Source of the DNA: Rubrobacter xylanophilus
GTDB lineage: Bacteria; Actinomycetota; Rubrobacteria; Rubrobacterales; Rubrobacteraceae
Direction of reading: 5' to 3'
DNA length: 64,000 bases
Assembly (NCBI RefSeq): GCF_007164525.1
Contig: NZ_AP019791.1
Location: 1,785,501 to 1,849,500, forward strand
Each line of letters opens with the position of its first letter. The stretch's first letter is position 1. A program made the position numbers and the translations under genes. This document shows positions 29,581 to 38,193 of this stretch, piece by piece. The notes beneath the pieces were generated by a model. That model was not told where the DNA came from, made no database searches, and saw nothing but the letters and a program-made list of their open reading frames with translations.

Positions 29581-30744
29581 TTAGCCCTCCCTGTGGAGCA
29601 CGAGCACCGTCAGGTCGTCGGAGAGGGGCTGCCCGGTGTCCGCGATCCGGACGAGGCGCTCCAGCATCTCGCGCGCCCCGGAGGCCCCGGCGAGGCTCTC
29701 CGAGAGCTCCCCGGCGGCCAGCAGGGAGCCCGGACGGGCCTCGGCCAGCCCGTCGCTGTAGACGACGAGCGTGTCCCCGCGCCCGAGCCGGAGCGTCCCC
29801 TCCCGGTAGGCGTAGCCGGGCACGGTTCCGAGCGGGACGCCGCCCCCCGGCAGGCGCCCGGTGCTCCCGTCGGCGCGCCGGACGAAGGCGTGACCGTGCC
29901 CCGCGTCCACGTAGGAGAGGGTGCCGCTCGGGAGATCGAGCTGGGCGTGGAAGAGGGTGACGAAGCTCCCGGAGCGCAGCAGGTCGTCTTCCAGCGCCCG
30001 GGCGGCGAGGTTGAGCGCCCGCTCCGGGGGGTTCTGGCGGGAGAGCGCCCGCAGGACGGCGCGGGCGGTGGCCATGAGCAGGGCCGCCGGCATCCCTTTG
30101 CCCATGACGTCCCCGAGGGTGAGGGTGAGGGTCCTGGGGTCGGGGCGCAGCCAGCCGTAGAAGTCGCCGCCGATCTCCCGCGCCGGGATGCACCGCGCCT
30201 CGAGCTCGAAACCCGCCAGCTCGGGCGCTCCGACGGGGAGCAGCTCCGCCTGCACCCTCGCGGCCCGGGAGAGCTCCGCCTCGAGCTGGCGCCGCTTCTC
30301 GTCCAGCTGGCGCCGCAGGGCGCGGTTCTGGCGCTCCAGCCGCAGCCGCTCCACCGTGCGCTCCAGCACCGCCTCGAACTCCGCCTGCTGCAGCGGCTTG
30401 CGCAGGTAGTCGTCCGCACCGCGCCTGAGAGCCTCGACGGCCACCTCCTCGGTCCCGTAGGCGGTCATCATGATCACCGCCACGTCCAACCCACGCTCCC
30501 GAACCCACTCCAGAACCTCCAGCCCCCCCATCCCGGGCATGGAGACGTCGAGCAGCAGCACGTCGGGCGCCGTCTGGGGGATCATCCCCAGCGCCTTCCG
30601 GCCGTCGGCGGCGGAGAAGACCTCGTAGCCCAGCTTCTCCAGGCGCCGCTGCATGAGCCGGTTGGAGACCGGGTCGTCGTCGACCACGAGCAGCCGCCGG
30701 ACGGGTGCCTCCCCAGGTTTGTATTCTGCAGCAGCTTCCGCCAT
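29581..30744 (-). CDS. Receiver-PP2C serine phosphatase (RsbU-like response regulator)
   Basis: Protein of 387 aa. The N-terminal receiver has D22/D23 and phospho-acceptor D66 (LLLDVSMPG). A coiled-coil linker sits at about 140-175, and the PP2C/SpoIIE phosphatase domain (EIGGDFYGW, GDVMGKGMPAALLM, YSDGLAEA) runs to the end. Such proteins dephosphorylate STAS antagonists when their receiver is activated. The hybrid kinase at 15636 could supply the phosphate through its Hpt. ATG 30744 follows GAGGGG. The stop lies 4 bp before the Sph3-like gene, forming a two-gene unit. Confidence 0.92.
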   Translation of the reverse strand: MAEAAAEYKPGEAPVRRLLVVDDDPVSNRLMQRRLEKLGYEVFSAADGRKALGMIPQTAPDVLLLDVSMPGMGGLEVLEWVRERGLDVAVIMMTAYGTEEVAVEALRRGADDYLRKPLQQAEFEAVLERTVERLRLERQNRALRRQLDEKRRQLEAELSRAARVQAELLPVGAPELAGFELEARCIPAREIGGDFYGWLRPDPRTLTLTLGDVMGKGMPAALLMATARAVLRALSRQNPPERALNLAARALEDDLLRSGSFVTLFHAQLDLPSGTLSYVDAGHGHAFVRRADGSTGRLPGGGVPLGTVPGYAYREGTLRLGRGDTLVVYSDGLAEARPGSLLAAGELSESLAGASGAREMLERLVRIADTGQPLSDDLTVLVLHREG

Positions 30745-30868
30745 CAGACCCCTCTCTCTACACCGGATGATACCAGCCGCCGCAGGTGGGTTCCCATATG
30801 CGATCAAGAATCGTCTAATATGGGCGCGCTGTGAACGGAGACAACGGATTCCGGAAGAGGCCAGGAGC

Positions 30869-32056
30869 GTGGATCTCTTGAGGCTTGCGGGGCGGATGGA
30901 ACGGCTCGGGACCGAGTCGGCGTTCTCGGTGCTGGCGAGGGCCCGGGAGCTGGAGGCGCGGGGCAGGGACGTCATCCACCTGGAGATCGGGGAGCCGGAC
31001 TTCGACACCCCGGAGCACATCGTGGAGGCCGGCTGCCGGGCGCTGCGCGGGGGCCACACCCACTACACCCCGGCGGCGGGCGTCCCCGAGCTGCGGGAGG
31101 CCATCGCCGAGGACGTCTCCCGCAGCCGTGGTATCCCCGTGGACCCCTCGCAGGTGGTCGTCACCCCCGGCGGGAAGCCGGTGATGTTCTTCGCCATCCT
31201 GGCGCTGGTGGAGGCGGGGGACGAGGTGCTGCTGCCCAACCCGGCCTTCCCCATCTACGAGTCCATGGTCAACTTCGTCGGCGGGCGGCCGGTCTATGTC
31301 CCGCTGCGCCAGGAGAACGGGTTCAGGTTCGACCTGGACGAGTTCCGGGACCGCCTCGGTCCGCGGACGAAGCTCGTCATCCTCAACTCCCCCGCCAACC
31401 CCACCGGCGGCGTGCTGACACCGGAGGACATCTCCGGGCTGGCGGAGATCCTGCGCGAGCGCCCCGACGTGTACGTGCTCTCCGACGAGATCTACTCCCG
31501 CCTCGTCTACCCGGAGGCGACCTTCGCCAGCATCGCCTCCGAACCGGGGCTCGGCCCCGACGGGCGCACCATCATCCTCGACGGGTTCTCCAAGACCTAC
31601 GCCATGACCGGCTGGCGGCTGGGCTACGGGGTAATGCCCCACCGGCTGGCCGGGGAGTTCACGAAGCTGCAGGTCAACTCCAGCTCCTGCCCGAACGCCG
31701 CCGCCCAGCAGGCCGGCCTCGCCGCGCTCGCGGGTCCGCAGGAGCCGGTGGAGGAGATGGTGCGGGAGTTTTGCGCGCGGAGGGACATGATCGTGGAGGG
31801 CCTCAACGCCCTCCCCGGGGTGGAGTGCCTCACGCCCCGCGGCGCCTTCTACGCCTTCCCGCGCATCACCGGAACCGGACGCGCCGCCGGGGAGCTGGCC
31901 CGGCTGCTGCTGGAGGAGGCGGGCGTCGCATGCCTCTCGGGGGACGGGTTCGGGCGCTACGGCGAGGGTCACCTGCGCTTCTCCTACGCCAACTCGCGGG
32001 AGAACATCTCGCGGGCCCTGGAGCGGGTGGCCAGGGTGCTCGCGGGCGTCCGCTAG
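30869..32056 (+). CDS. Class I/II pyridoxal-phosphate aminotransferase
   Basis: Cytosolic fold-type I enzyme, 395 aa, of the aspartate-aminotransferase-like group. Visible motifs are GEPDFDTPEHI, NSPANPTGG, the PLP lysine K242 in DGFSKTYAMTGWRLGY, and RFSYANS with the substrate-carboxylate Arg. GTG 30869 has GGAAGAGG eight bases upstream; TTG 30878 is an alternative. The amino donor cannot be read from sequence. It is divergent from the PP2C gene and seems unrelated to the pel locus. Confidence 0.9.
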   Translation: MDLLRLAGRMERLGTESAFSVLARARELEARGRDVIHLEIGEPDFDTPEHIVEAGCRALRGGHTHYTPAAGVPELREAIAEDVSRSRGIPVDPSQVVVTPGGKPVMFFAILALVEAGDEVLLPNPAFPIYESMVNFVGGRPVYVPLRQENGFRFDLDEFRDRLGPRTKLVILNSPANPTGGVLTPEDISGLAEILRERPDVYVLSDEIYSRLVYPEATFASIASEPGLGPDGRTIILDGFSKTYAMTGWRLGYGVMPHRLAGEFTKLQVNSSSCPNAAAQQAGLAALAGPQEPVEEMVREFCARRDMIVEGLNALPGVECLTPRGAFYAFPRITGTGRAAGELARLLLEEAGVACLSGDGFGRYGEGHLRFSYANSRENISRALERVARVLAGVR

Positions 32057-32292
32057 GGCCCGAAGCGCATCCGGTCCAGCGGCCAGGGCATCCACACCGG
32101 CCGGCGGCCTTCCCGCCGGGCCTCCCGGTACTCGCCCTCCTCGGCGACCCGCACGACCACCCCGTAGCGGTCGTCGCTGAGCGGACCCGAGACGGCGACG
32201 AACCCGTCCCGCCACCGGCCGTCCGGGCCCAGCAGGCTCACCCGCTGCCCGGGGTCGGGTACCTCAGGCCGGCGCTTCCTCGCGAAAGGCAT
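32053..32292 (-). CDS. Hypothetical protein, 79 aa
   Basis: Not recognised. A basic N-terminus is followed by a small beta-rich core (RVSLLGPDGRW, then RYGVVVRVAEEGEY) and a Pro/Trp-rich end. No signal peptide. The ATG at 32292 has no clear ribosome site. It overlaps the aminotransferase stop by four bases and lies 12 bp after nth on the same strand, so it may be the second gene of an nth transcript. Confidence 0.5.
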   Translation of the reverse strand: MPFARKRRPEVPDPGQRVSLLGPDGRWRDGFVAVSGPLSDDRYGVVVRVAEEGEYREARREGRRPVWMPWPLDRMRFGP

Positions 32293-32304
32293 CTCGTGAT
32301 GATT

Positions 32305-32949
32305 CTAGCGCGGTCGGCCCGAGAGCCTGCTGGAGGGGCAGATGTCGTTGAGGACGCAGTTTGGGCAGTCGGGCCTGCGGGCCTTGCACACCCGGCGGCC
32401 GTGGAAGATCAGGAGGTGCGCGAAGAGGGTCCGTTCCTCCTCCGGTATCTGCGGGAGAAGGTCGCGCTCTATCTTCTCCGGGTCCTCGTTTTCGGTCAGG
32501 CCCAGACGCCGGGAGACCCGCCGGACGTGGGTGTCCACCACCACCCCCTCGTTGACGCCGAAGGCGTTGCCGAGCACGACGTTGGCCGTCTTGCGCCCCA
32601 CCCCTGGCAGGGCGACGAGCTCCTCCATGGTGCGGGGCACCTCCCCGCCGTGGCGCTCGAGCAGGGCGCGGGCCATCCCCTGCAGGGCTCTGGCCTTGTT
32701 GCGGTAGAAGCCGGTGGGCCGAATGTCCTCCTCCAGCTCCTCCAGCGGCGCCCCGGCATAATCCTCGGCGGTCCGGTACTTCCGGAAGAGCTGCTCCGTG
32801 ACCCGGTTCACCCGCTCGTCGGTGCACTGGGCGGAGAGGATCACCGCCACCAGAAGCTCCAGCGGGTTCGACCAGTTCAACGCCGTCTTGGCGTCGGGAT
32901 ACTCTCTCTTCAGCCGGGCGATCACCTCGCCCACCGGGGCGGCGCTCAT
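32305..32949 (-). CDS. nth: Endonuclease III
   Basis: DNA base-excision repair glycosylase/AP lyase of 214 aa, removing oxidised pyrimidines. The helix-hairpin-helix is LPGVGRKTA with catalytic K120, and the catalytic D139 lies in VVDTHVRR. The [4Fe-4S] cluster ligands are C188, C195, C198 and C204 with the standard 6-2-5 spacing. All key residues are present. A minus-strand TATAAT ends only 8 nt before the ATG, so the message may be leaderless. Confidence 0.95.
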   Translation of the reverse strand: MSAAPVGEVIARLKREYPDAKTALNWSNPLELLVAVILSAQCTDERVNRVTEQLFRKYRTAEDYAGAPLEELEEDIRPTGFYRNKARALQGMARALLERHGGEVPRTMEELVALPGVGRKTANVVLGNAFGVNEGVVVDTHVRRVSRRLGLTENEDPEKIERDLLPQIPEEERTLFAHLLIFHGRRVCKARRPDCPNCVLNDICPSSRLSGRPR

Positions 32950-32957
32950 GGCCCGGG

Positions 32958-32963
32958 ATTATA
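32958..32963 (-). promoter_or_regulatory. -10 element of nth, probable leaderless transcript
   Basis: TATAAT on the minus strand followed by CCCGGGCC and then the ATG. This spacing puts the transcription start at or next to the start codon. No Shine-Dalgarno fits in between. Confidence 0.5.
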
Positions 32964-33014
32964 CCGTGCTCTAAACTACTCTCCGTCAGCGAGCTAGGGA
33001 GGAGCCACACCAAG

Positions 33015-34307
33015 ATGGCCGACGTCACCTTCGACTACCGGAACCTCCTGGAGGTGGAGGGGGGCCTCGAGGAGCGGGAGCTGCAGAAGCTCTCACCCCG
33101 GCTGGGCGAGGCGGTGGACGGCCTGCTCGACGAGCAGCCGGGCTTCATGCGCCTGCCCCGGACCCGTGAGTACCTGGAGGCCTCGCTGGAGGTGGCCGAG
33201 AAGATCCGCTCCAGCGGCGCCACGGACTTCGTGCACGTCGGCATCGGCGGCTCGGCGCTCGGGCCGATGGCGCTCCACCGCGCCCTGAACCACCCCTTCT
33301 ACAACCTCCTCCCCGACCGGGGCGGCCCGCGGCTCCACTTCGCGGAGAACGCCGACCCCATGACCCTCTCGGGGATCCTGGACGTGATCGACCCGAAGGG
33401 CACCTGGGTGAACGTGGTGACCAAGAGCGGCTCGACGGCGGAGACGATGGCGAACTTCCTGGTGATAAGGGGGGCGCTGGCCGAAGCGCTCGGGGACTTC
33501 GGCTACCAGGCGCGGACGGTGGCGACCACCGACCCGGAGAAGGGCTTTCTGAAGCGGATCGCCGACCGGGAAGACCTGGTGACGCTGCCCATACCTCAGG
33601 AGGTGGGGGGACGCTTCTCGGTGCTCTCCCCGGTGGGCCTGCTCCCGGCGGCGGTCGCGGGCCTCGACGCGGAGGCGCTGCTCGCCGGGGCGGCCCGGTG
33701 CGTCGAGGAGGTGGAGGAGCAGGGCGCGGAGCACCCCGCGGTCGCCGGGGCCGCGATGCACTACCTGATGGACACCTCCCGCAACCGCAACATCCGGGTG
33801 ATGATGGTCTACGCCGACGCCCTGGAGCGGCTCGCGGCGTGGTTCGTCCAGCTGTGGGCGGAGTCGCTCGGCAAGGGCGGCAAGGGCTCCACGCCCCACG
33901 GCGCCGTCGGGACCACCGACCAGCACTCCCAGCTGCAGCTGTACATGGAGGGCCCCCAGGACAAGGTCATCGAGATCGTCGAGGTCCGGAATCTCCCCCG
34001 GGACGTAGAGATCCCAGGGGCCTACGAGGACCTGGAGGGTGTCGGCTACCTGTCGGGGCACACGGTGGGCGAGCTGCTGGGCGTGGAGTGCGACGCCACC
34101 CGCAGGGCGCTCGCCGAGGCCGGACGCCCGAACGCCACCATCCGGCTGGGCTCGCTGAGCGAGGAGAACCTGGGATACCTGATGCAGGCCCTCGAGATAC
34201 AGACGGCCGTCGCCGGAACCCTCTACGGGGTCAACCCCTACGACCAGCCGGGGGTGGAGGCGGGCAAGAGGATAACCTACCGGCGGATGGGTCGTCCGGG
34301 GTATTAG
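33015..34307 (+). CDS. pgi: Glucose-6-phosphate isomerase
   Basis: Cytosolic glycolytic enzyme, 430 aa, of the short bacterial PGI type. Motifs are HVGIGGSALGP, VTKSGSTAET (phosphate-binding), LGKGGKGSTPHGAVGTTDQHSQLQLY (catalytic Glu/His region, in pieces) and a final GVEAGKRITY. ATG 33015 follows AGGGAGGAG. It is a housekeeping gene divergent from nth; fructose-6-phosphate made here feeds amino-sugar synthesis, but no link to the polysaccharide genes is shown. Confidence 0.94.
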   Translation: MADVTFDYRNLLEVEGGLEERELQKLSPRLGEAVDGLLDEQPGFMRLPRTREYLEASLEVAEKIRSSGATDFVHVGIGGSALGPMALHRALNHPFYNLLPDRGGPRLHFAENADPMTLSGILDVIDPKGTWVNVVTKSGSTAETMANFLVIRGALAEALGDFGYQARTVATTDPEKGFLKRIADREDLVTLPIPQEVGGRFSVLSPVGLLPAAVAGLDAEALLAGAARCVEEVEEQGAEHPAVAGAAMHYLMDTSRNRNIRVMMVYADALERLAAWFVQLWAESLGKGGKGSTPHGAVGTTDQHSQLQLYMEGPQDKVIEIVEVRNLPRDVEIPGAYEDLEGVGYLSGHTVGELLGVECDATRRALAEAGRPNATIRLGSLSEENLGYLMQALEIQTAVAGTLYGVNPYDQPGVEAGKRITYRRMGRPGY

Positions 34308-34470
34308 AGCCCAACGGTGCTTCGCCGTCTCCGCAAGGCAAACCGCCGTCCCCCCATCGAGGGCGCTCTCCCCCTGAAGACGCGCCCCGACACGCACGGG
34401 CCGGGAGAGGCATACGCCCCTCGACGAACCACCGTGGCACACCGGGCGGCAACGGGCATGCGGGAGCTCC

Positions 34471-35508
34471 TTGCCTGACCTTGGAGGCATCTCGCCATCG
34501 CTCTCCGTAACGTTGTTCCTGGCGTCCGCGCTGGTCATCGGGGTAGCGGGGACTCGGCTCACCGGCGTCTCGGATGTCCTGGCGGAGAGGACCGGCCTCG
34601 GTGAGGCCCTGATCGGCGCCGTTCTACTGGGGGCGACCACCTCTCTTTCGGGCATCGTCACCTCGGTGTCCGCCGCGGCGCTCGGCGACGCGGAGCTGGC
34701 CGTCAGCAACGCCGTGGGCGGCATCGCCGCGCAGACGGTCTTTCTGGCGGTCGCCGATGCGGCCTACCGCCGGGCCAACCTGGAACACGCCGCCGCCTCG
34801 CCGGCAAACCTCGCGCAGGGGGCCTTGCTGGTCACCCTCCTCGCCATACCCGTCATGGCCTTCTCCGGGCCAGAGATAACCCTCTGGGGCGTCCACCCGG
34901 CGACGATCCTCATCGTGGCCGCCTACCTCTTTGGTCTGCGAATAATCTCCCGGGCGCAGACCAAGCCCATGTGGGGAGCGGTGCAGACCCCGGAGACACA
35001 GAACGAGGAAGAGGAAGAAAACAATGACCACGAAAACACCAGCACTCGCGCGCTGTGGCTGCGCTTCGCGTTGCTCGCCCCCACGATAGGTGTCGCCGGT
35101 TGGGTGGTCGCCCGCACCGGGGTGAACATCTCCGAGCAGACCGGCCTCAGCGCGACCTTCGTGGGGGGCGTGCTGACGGCCGTGGCGACCTCGCTCCCGG
35201 AGCTGGTGACCTCCGTGGCCGCCGTGCGGCGCGGCGCCCTGACCCTGGCGGTGGGTGGCATCATCGGGGGCAACGCCTTCGACACCATCTTCCTGGCCTT
35301 CTCGGACGTAGCCTACCGGGAGGGGTCCATCTACCACGCCGTCTCCGAGCAGCAGCTGTACCTGATCTCCCTGACCGTCATGCTGACCGGCCTCCTGCTG
35401 ATGGGCCTGCTGCGCCGTGAGAAACACGGTATCGCCAACATCGGCTTCGAGAGTTTCCTGATCCTGCTCCTGTACCTCGGCTCCTTCGCCTTCCTGGCCT
35501 TTGACTGA
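34471..35508 (+). CDS. Sodium/calcium exchanger (CaCA) family membrane protein
   Basis: Cation antiporter of 345 aa with two inverted halves of five TM segments each. The alpha-repeats are GATTSLSGIVTSVSAAAL in the first half and VATSLPELVTSVAAVRRG with GGNAFDTIFL in the second. A charged Glu/Asn-rich cytosolic loop sits at about 170-192. The first repeat has Ser where the acidic Glu normally coordinates Ca2+ (SLSGIVTS against SLPELVTS), so ion selectivity may be altered. The TTG at 34471 has GGGAG upstream. Confidence 0.82.
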   Translation: MPDLGGISPSLSVTLFLASALVIGVAGTRLTGVSDVLAERTGLGEALIGAVLLGATTSLSGIVTSVSAAALGDAELAVSNAVGGIAAQTVFLAVADAAYRRANLEHAAASPANLAQGALLVTLLAIPVMAFSGPEITLWGVHPATILIVAAYLFGLRIISRAQTKPMWGAVQTPETQNEEEEENNDHENTSTRALWLRFALLAPTIGVAGWVVARTGVNISEQTGLSATFVGGVLTAVATSLPELVTSVAAVRRGALTLAVGGIIGGNAFDTIFLAFSDVAYREGSIYHAVSEQQLYLISLTVMLTGLLLMGLLRREKHGIANIGFESFLILLLYLGSFAFLAFD

Positions 35509-35564
35509 TAAATCACCAGGGATCGCGGCCTCTGAAAACCCCGATGCAACGCCCCCGCCGGCGG

Positions 35565-36392
35565 CTACTTCACCGCAACGCCGAAGACCACCGGGGCGGG
35601 CGGGCCGTGCAGCGGCTCCCGCTCCCGGTCGGCGACGACCCTCCACAGGGCGGGTTGCCTCTCCAGGAGCTCCCCGAAGGCGGCGTTGCGCTCCACGTCG
35701 TCGGCGAGCACCGCTCCCCCCGGCCGCAGACGCGGCCAGACGGCACCGAACTCGAAGCGCATGTTCCGCAGGGTGTGCAGGCTGTCGTGGAGAAAGAGGT
35801 CCACCTCCCCCAGCTCCGCGAGCAGCCCGGGCAGGACCCTGCGGCTGGAGCCGCGGTGCAACGTCCAGCGCCCTCTGAACTCCTCCGGGACGGCTATGCC
35901 CCAGAAGTGCCCGGCCCGGGGCCTCAACGGGGGCAGGTCCACGCTGTGCAGCTCCCCGTGCCCGTTCTCCTCCAGGGCGGCCAGGAGGAACGCCGAAGAA
36001 ACCCCGTAGGCAACCCCGGTCTCGAGCACCACCGCCGGACGCAGCAGCCGGCACAGCAGGTAACAGGCGCGGGCGAGCAGCGAGTCCGCGGCCCAGCGCT
36101 GGAGAAACGGGTCTTCGCCCCGGATCTCCCGCAGCAGCCGGCGGACTCCGACCTCCGTCTCCAGCAGGGCGCGCTCCCGCAGGACGGGACCCACCTTCCG
36201 GCCGCAGAGGCTTTCGAGGTCGCGCAGCGCTCGTTCCCAGCCCACCGTCTCGTAGGGGTGGCGGCCGCCGGGCCGCAGGCGCTCGACAGCCGCCGCCGCA
36301 TAGCCGCCCAGAAGATCCCAGCCGTCGAGCAGCCGCCTGCCGAGGGAAGGCTGAGCCTTCTCCCCGGGTGCGGATGAACCAGGACCAGACAC
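35565..36392 (-). CDS. Class I SAM-dependent methyltransferase (Methyltransf_24-like)
   Basis: Protein of 275 aa. The SAM-binding core begins VVLETGVAYGVSSAFLLAAL, then ELHSVDLPP, VDLFLHDSLHTLRNMRFE and a post-core GGAVLADDV. GTG 36392 is chosen because GGGAGGA lies eight bases upstream; an ATG at 36470 would add an unlikely N-terminus. This family often modifies sugars or glycolipids near surface-polysaccharide genes. It is convergent with the CaCA gene. Confidence 0.78.
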   Translation of the reverse strand: MSGPGSSAPGEKAQPSLGRRLLDGWDLLGGYAAAAVERLRPGGRHPYETVGWERALRDLESLCGRKVGPVLRERALLETEVGVRRLLREIRGEDPFLQRWAADSLLARACYLLCRLLRPAVVLETGVAYGVSSAFLLAALEENGHGELHSVDLPPLRPRAGHFWGIAVPEEFRGRWTLHRGSSRRVLPGLLAELGEVDLFLHDSLHTLRNMRFEFGAVWPRLRPGGAVLADDVERNAAFGELLERQPALWRVVADREREPLHGPPAPVVFGVAVK

Positions 36393-36550
36393 GGAAAGCG
36401 TCCTCCCATATAAAGCGAAGGGCCGGGGCGATTCGACGCGAACTATAATGCAAAGGTGCCCGCAGCACATCCCCGGGAAGAGCTCGCGGTGCTGGTGGCC
36501 TCCCGGACGGGCCGCTCTCCGTGCCGGGCCGGGGATGGCTTTCCGGGCGG

Positions 36551-36556
36551 TATAAT
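36551..36556 (+). promoter_or_regulatory. -10 element upstream of the 214-aa Cys-motif protein
   Basis: TATAAT 33 bp before the ATG at 36590. No clear -35 is seen. Another TATAAT stands at 36444-36449. Confidence 0.45.
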
Positions 36557-36589
36557 GGCTTCAAGCGCAGGCGAGGGAAGGAAGCTCCC

Positions 36590-37234
36590 ATGAAGTGGCT
36601 CAAGGTCTACGGTCTCCCGAAGCTCCCGCTCTTTCTGGCGAAGCTCGCCATGCGCCTCGGGCTGCCCGGCCCCTCCTGGTACAAGTGGAAGGCCGCGGCA
36701 AGCGGTACGGGTGTGATCCTGGACGAGATGATCCGGGCGGCCGACGACCTGGGCTACGACGGCCAGAAGATAGCCAAGCTCGCCATGACCCGCATCGGCG
36801 AGAAGCAGGGCACCGACCTTCGCGAGCAGCTCGGCGTGAAGACCATGAAGGACACCGTGGACGTCGTCATGCTCGCCAACCGCTTCTTCGACATCGAGAT
36901 CACGCTCACCGAGCAGAAAGAGGGCAAGTACGTAATAAACGCCGACCGCTGCCCCTGGTTCGGCGGGATGGGCCACGAGGGCGTCCCCGGCTGGGACGTC
37001 AAGCCCTGCGCCGCGTTCTCCACCTACGAGAAGGCGCTCGTCAAGGCCATAAACCCGAACGTCAGGCTCGCCTACACCGAGAAGCGCACCACCGGCGGTC
37101 ACACCTGCCGCGGCGTCTACCAGTACCGGGACAAGGCCCTGGGCGACGGCCCCGCCGAAGGCGTGCAGCCCGAGATGGTCAGCATCTGCAAAAAGCCGAA
37201 GAGAGCCGGCGGAGCAGGCCTGGGGCAGGCCTAG
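36590..37234 (+). CDS. Conserved protein with Cys-rich C-terminal motif, possibly ATC-hydrolase-like
   Basis: Protein of 214 aa without a signal peptide. Its second half carries ADRCPWFGGMGHEG, a KPCAAFSTYEKAL stretch, INPNVRLAYTEKRTTGG and HTCRGVY, giving three spaced Cys residues. The order of CPW, a second Cys, NP and a final G-x-x-C recalls the L-2-amino-thiazoline-4-carboxylate hydrolase family (PF14196), but the match is weak and I do not assign a reaction. ATG 36590 follows GGGAAGGAAG. It is a single-gene unit. Confidence 0.6.
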   Translation: MKWLKVYGLPKLPLFLAKLAMRLGLPGPSWYKWKAAASGTGVILDEMIRAADDLGYDGQKIAKLAMTRIGEKQGTDLREQLGVKTMKDTVDVVMLANRFFDIEITLTEQKEGKYVINADRCPWFGGMGHEGVPGWDVKPCAAFSTYEKALVKAINPNVRLAYTEKRTTGGHTCRGVYQYRDKALGDGPAEGVQPEMVSICKKPKRAGGAGLGQA

Positions 37235-37593
37235 AAAAGAGCGGGGCGAGCGCCCGCAGCCAGAGCACGCAGGCCACCGGCCCAAGATCCATGAGCACCG
37301 CCTCCCCTCCTGGCTTCCACGGAACCCGCGCGGCGCGGTGCGGGGCCACCTAAGGCGGTGAGCGCGAGCGCCCGGAAGCTCATACCCCCTCCCCTTACCC
37401 AGCGGACGCGGAAGCGGATGCCACCACGGCTCCCGCTCGGCGCGAAGGGCGCGAGTCGGCCGCTCCCGCCCGAAACTGCAACCCGCAGGCGTCCCCTCAC
37501 GGGGGGATTGCACCCGACGCCACAGGAATCCTCGATCCCGGCGCATGCTAGACTCGCCCCCGCAAGAGCGGAGAACGGCAAGGGAGAAGGAGC
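37235..37593 (+). other. Intergenic region, 359 bp
   Basis: No gene that I can support. A GC-rich imperfect hairpin (GCGGGGCGAGCGCCCGC) lies just after the upstream stop at about 37240-37260 and may end that transcript. The remainder is GC-rich with no recognisable RNA or promoter consensus. Confidence 0.4.
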
Positions 37594-38193
37594 ATGAAGC
37601 ACATCGAGATGGACACCGCCAGGGGCAGGGAGCGCATCCCGCCGGGGCAGTACCTCGTCGGGGAGCGGTGGCCGGTGCTGACCTACGGCCCCACCCCCGA
37701 GGTGGACCTGCGCAGCTGGGACTTCGCAGTCACCGGGCTCGTGGAGAACCCGCTGCGCCTCACCTGGGAGGAGTGGGAGGAGCTGCCCACCGTCGAGGTG
37801 AAGGCGGACATGCACTGCGTCACCTCCTGGAGCAGGCTGGACAACCTCTGGGGCGGGGTGCAGGCGAAGCACGTCCTCGAGCTGGCGCGACCGAGGCCCG
37901 AGGCCTGCTACGTCTCGGTCTTCTGCGACGGCGGATATACGACCAACCTGCCGCTCGAGGAACTCTACGAGGAGGATGTGCTCTTCGCCACCCATCACGA
38001 CGGAGAGCTCCTCACCCCGGAGCACGGCTGGCCGCTGCGGCTGGTGGTCCCGCGTCTGTACGCCTGGAAGAGCGCCAAGTGGGTGCGGGGGATGGAGCTC
38101 CTCGCGGAGGACAGGCCCGGCTTCTGGGAGCAGAACGGCTACCACAACTACGGCGATCCCTGGCGGGAGCAGCGCTACAGCTTCAGCCTGTGA
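37594..38193 (+). CDS. Molybdopterin-dependent oxidoreductase, sulfite-oxidase/YedY fold
   Basis: Protein of 199 aa with the oxidoreductase molybdopterin-binding domain only. The Mo-ligating cysteine lies in ADMHCVTSWSRLDN, with other cofactor-site segments FCDGGYTTN and GWPLRLVVPRLYAWKSAKWV. No signal peptide or Tat motif is present, unlike E. coli YedY/MsrP, so it should be cytosolic. The dimerisation domain of sulfite oxidase is missing. ATG 37594 follows AGAAGGAG. Substrate unknown. Its 3' end overlaps the convergent sulfotransferase by 11 bp. Confidence 0.85.
   Translation: MKHIEMDTARGRERIPPGQYLVGERWPVLTYGPTPEVDLRSWDFAVTGLVENPLRLTWEEWEELPTVEVKADMHCVTSWSRLDNLWGGVQAKHVLELARPRPEACYVSVFCDGGYTTNLPLEELYEEDVLFATHHDGELLTPEHGWPLRLVVPRLYAWKSAKWVRGMELLAEDRPGFWEQNGYHNYGDPWREQRYSFSL

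Noticed and set aside
33015-34307. Linking pgi to the polysaccharide loci as a dedicated precursor gene
   Set aside because: It is a standard housekeeping enzyme with its own transcription unit and housekeeping neighbours; proximity alone is not evidence.
36393-36470. N-terminal extension of the methyltransferase to ATG 36470
   Set aside because: The added residues include promoter-like TA-rich DNA and no family sequence; GTG 36392 has a good ribosome site.
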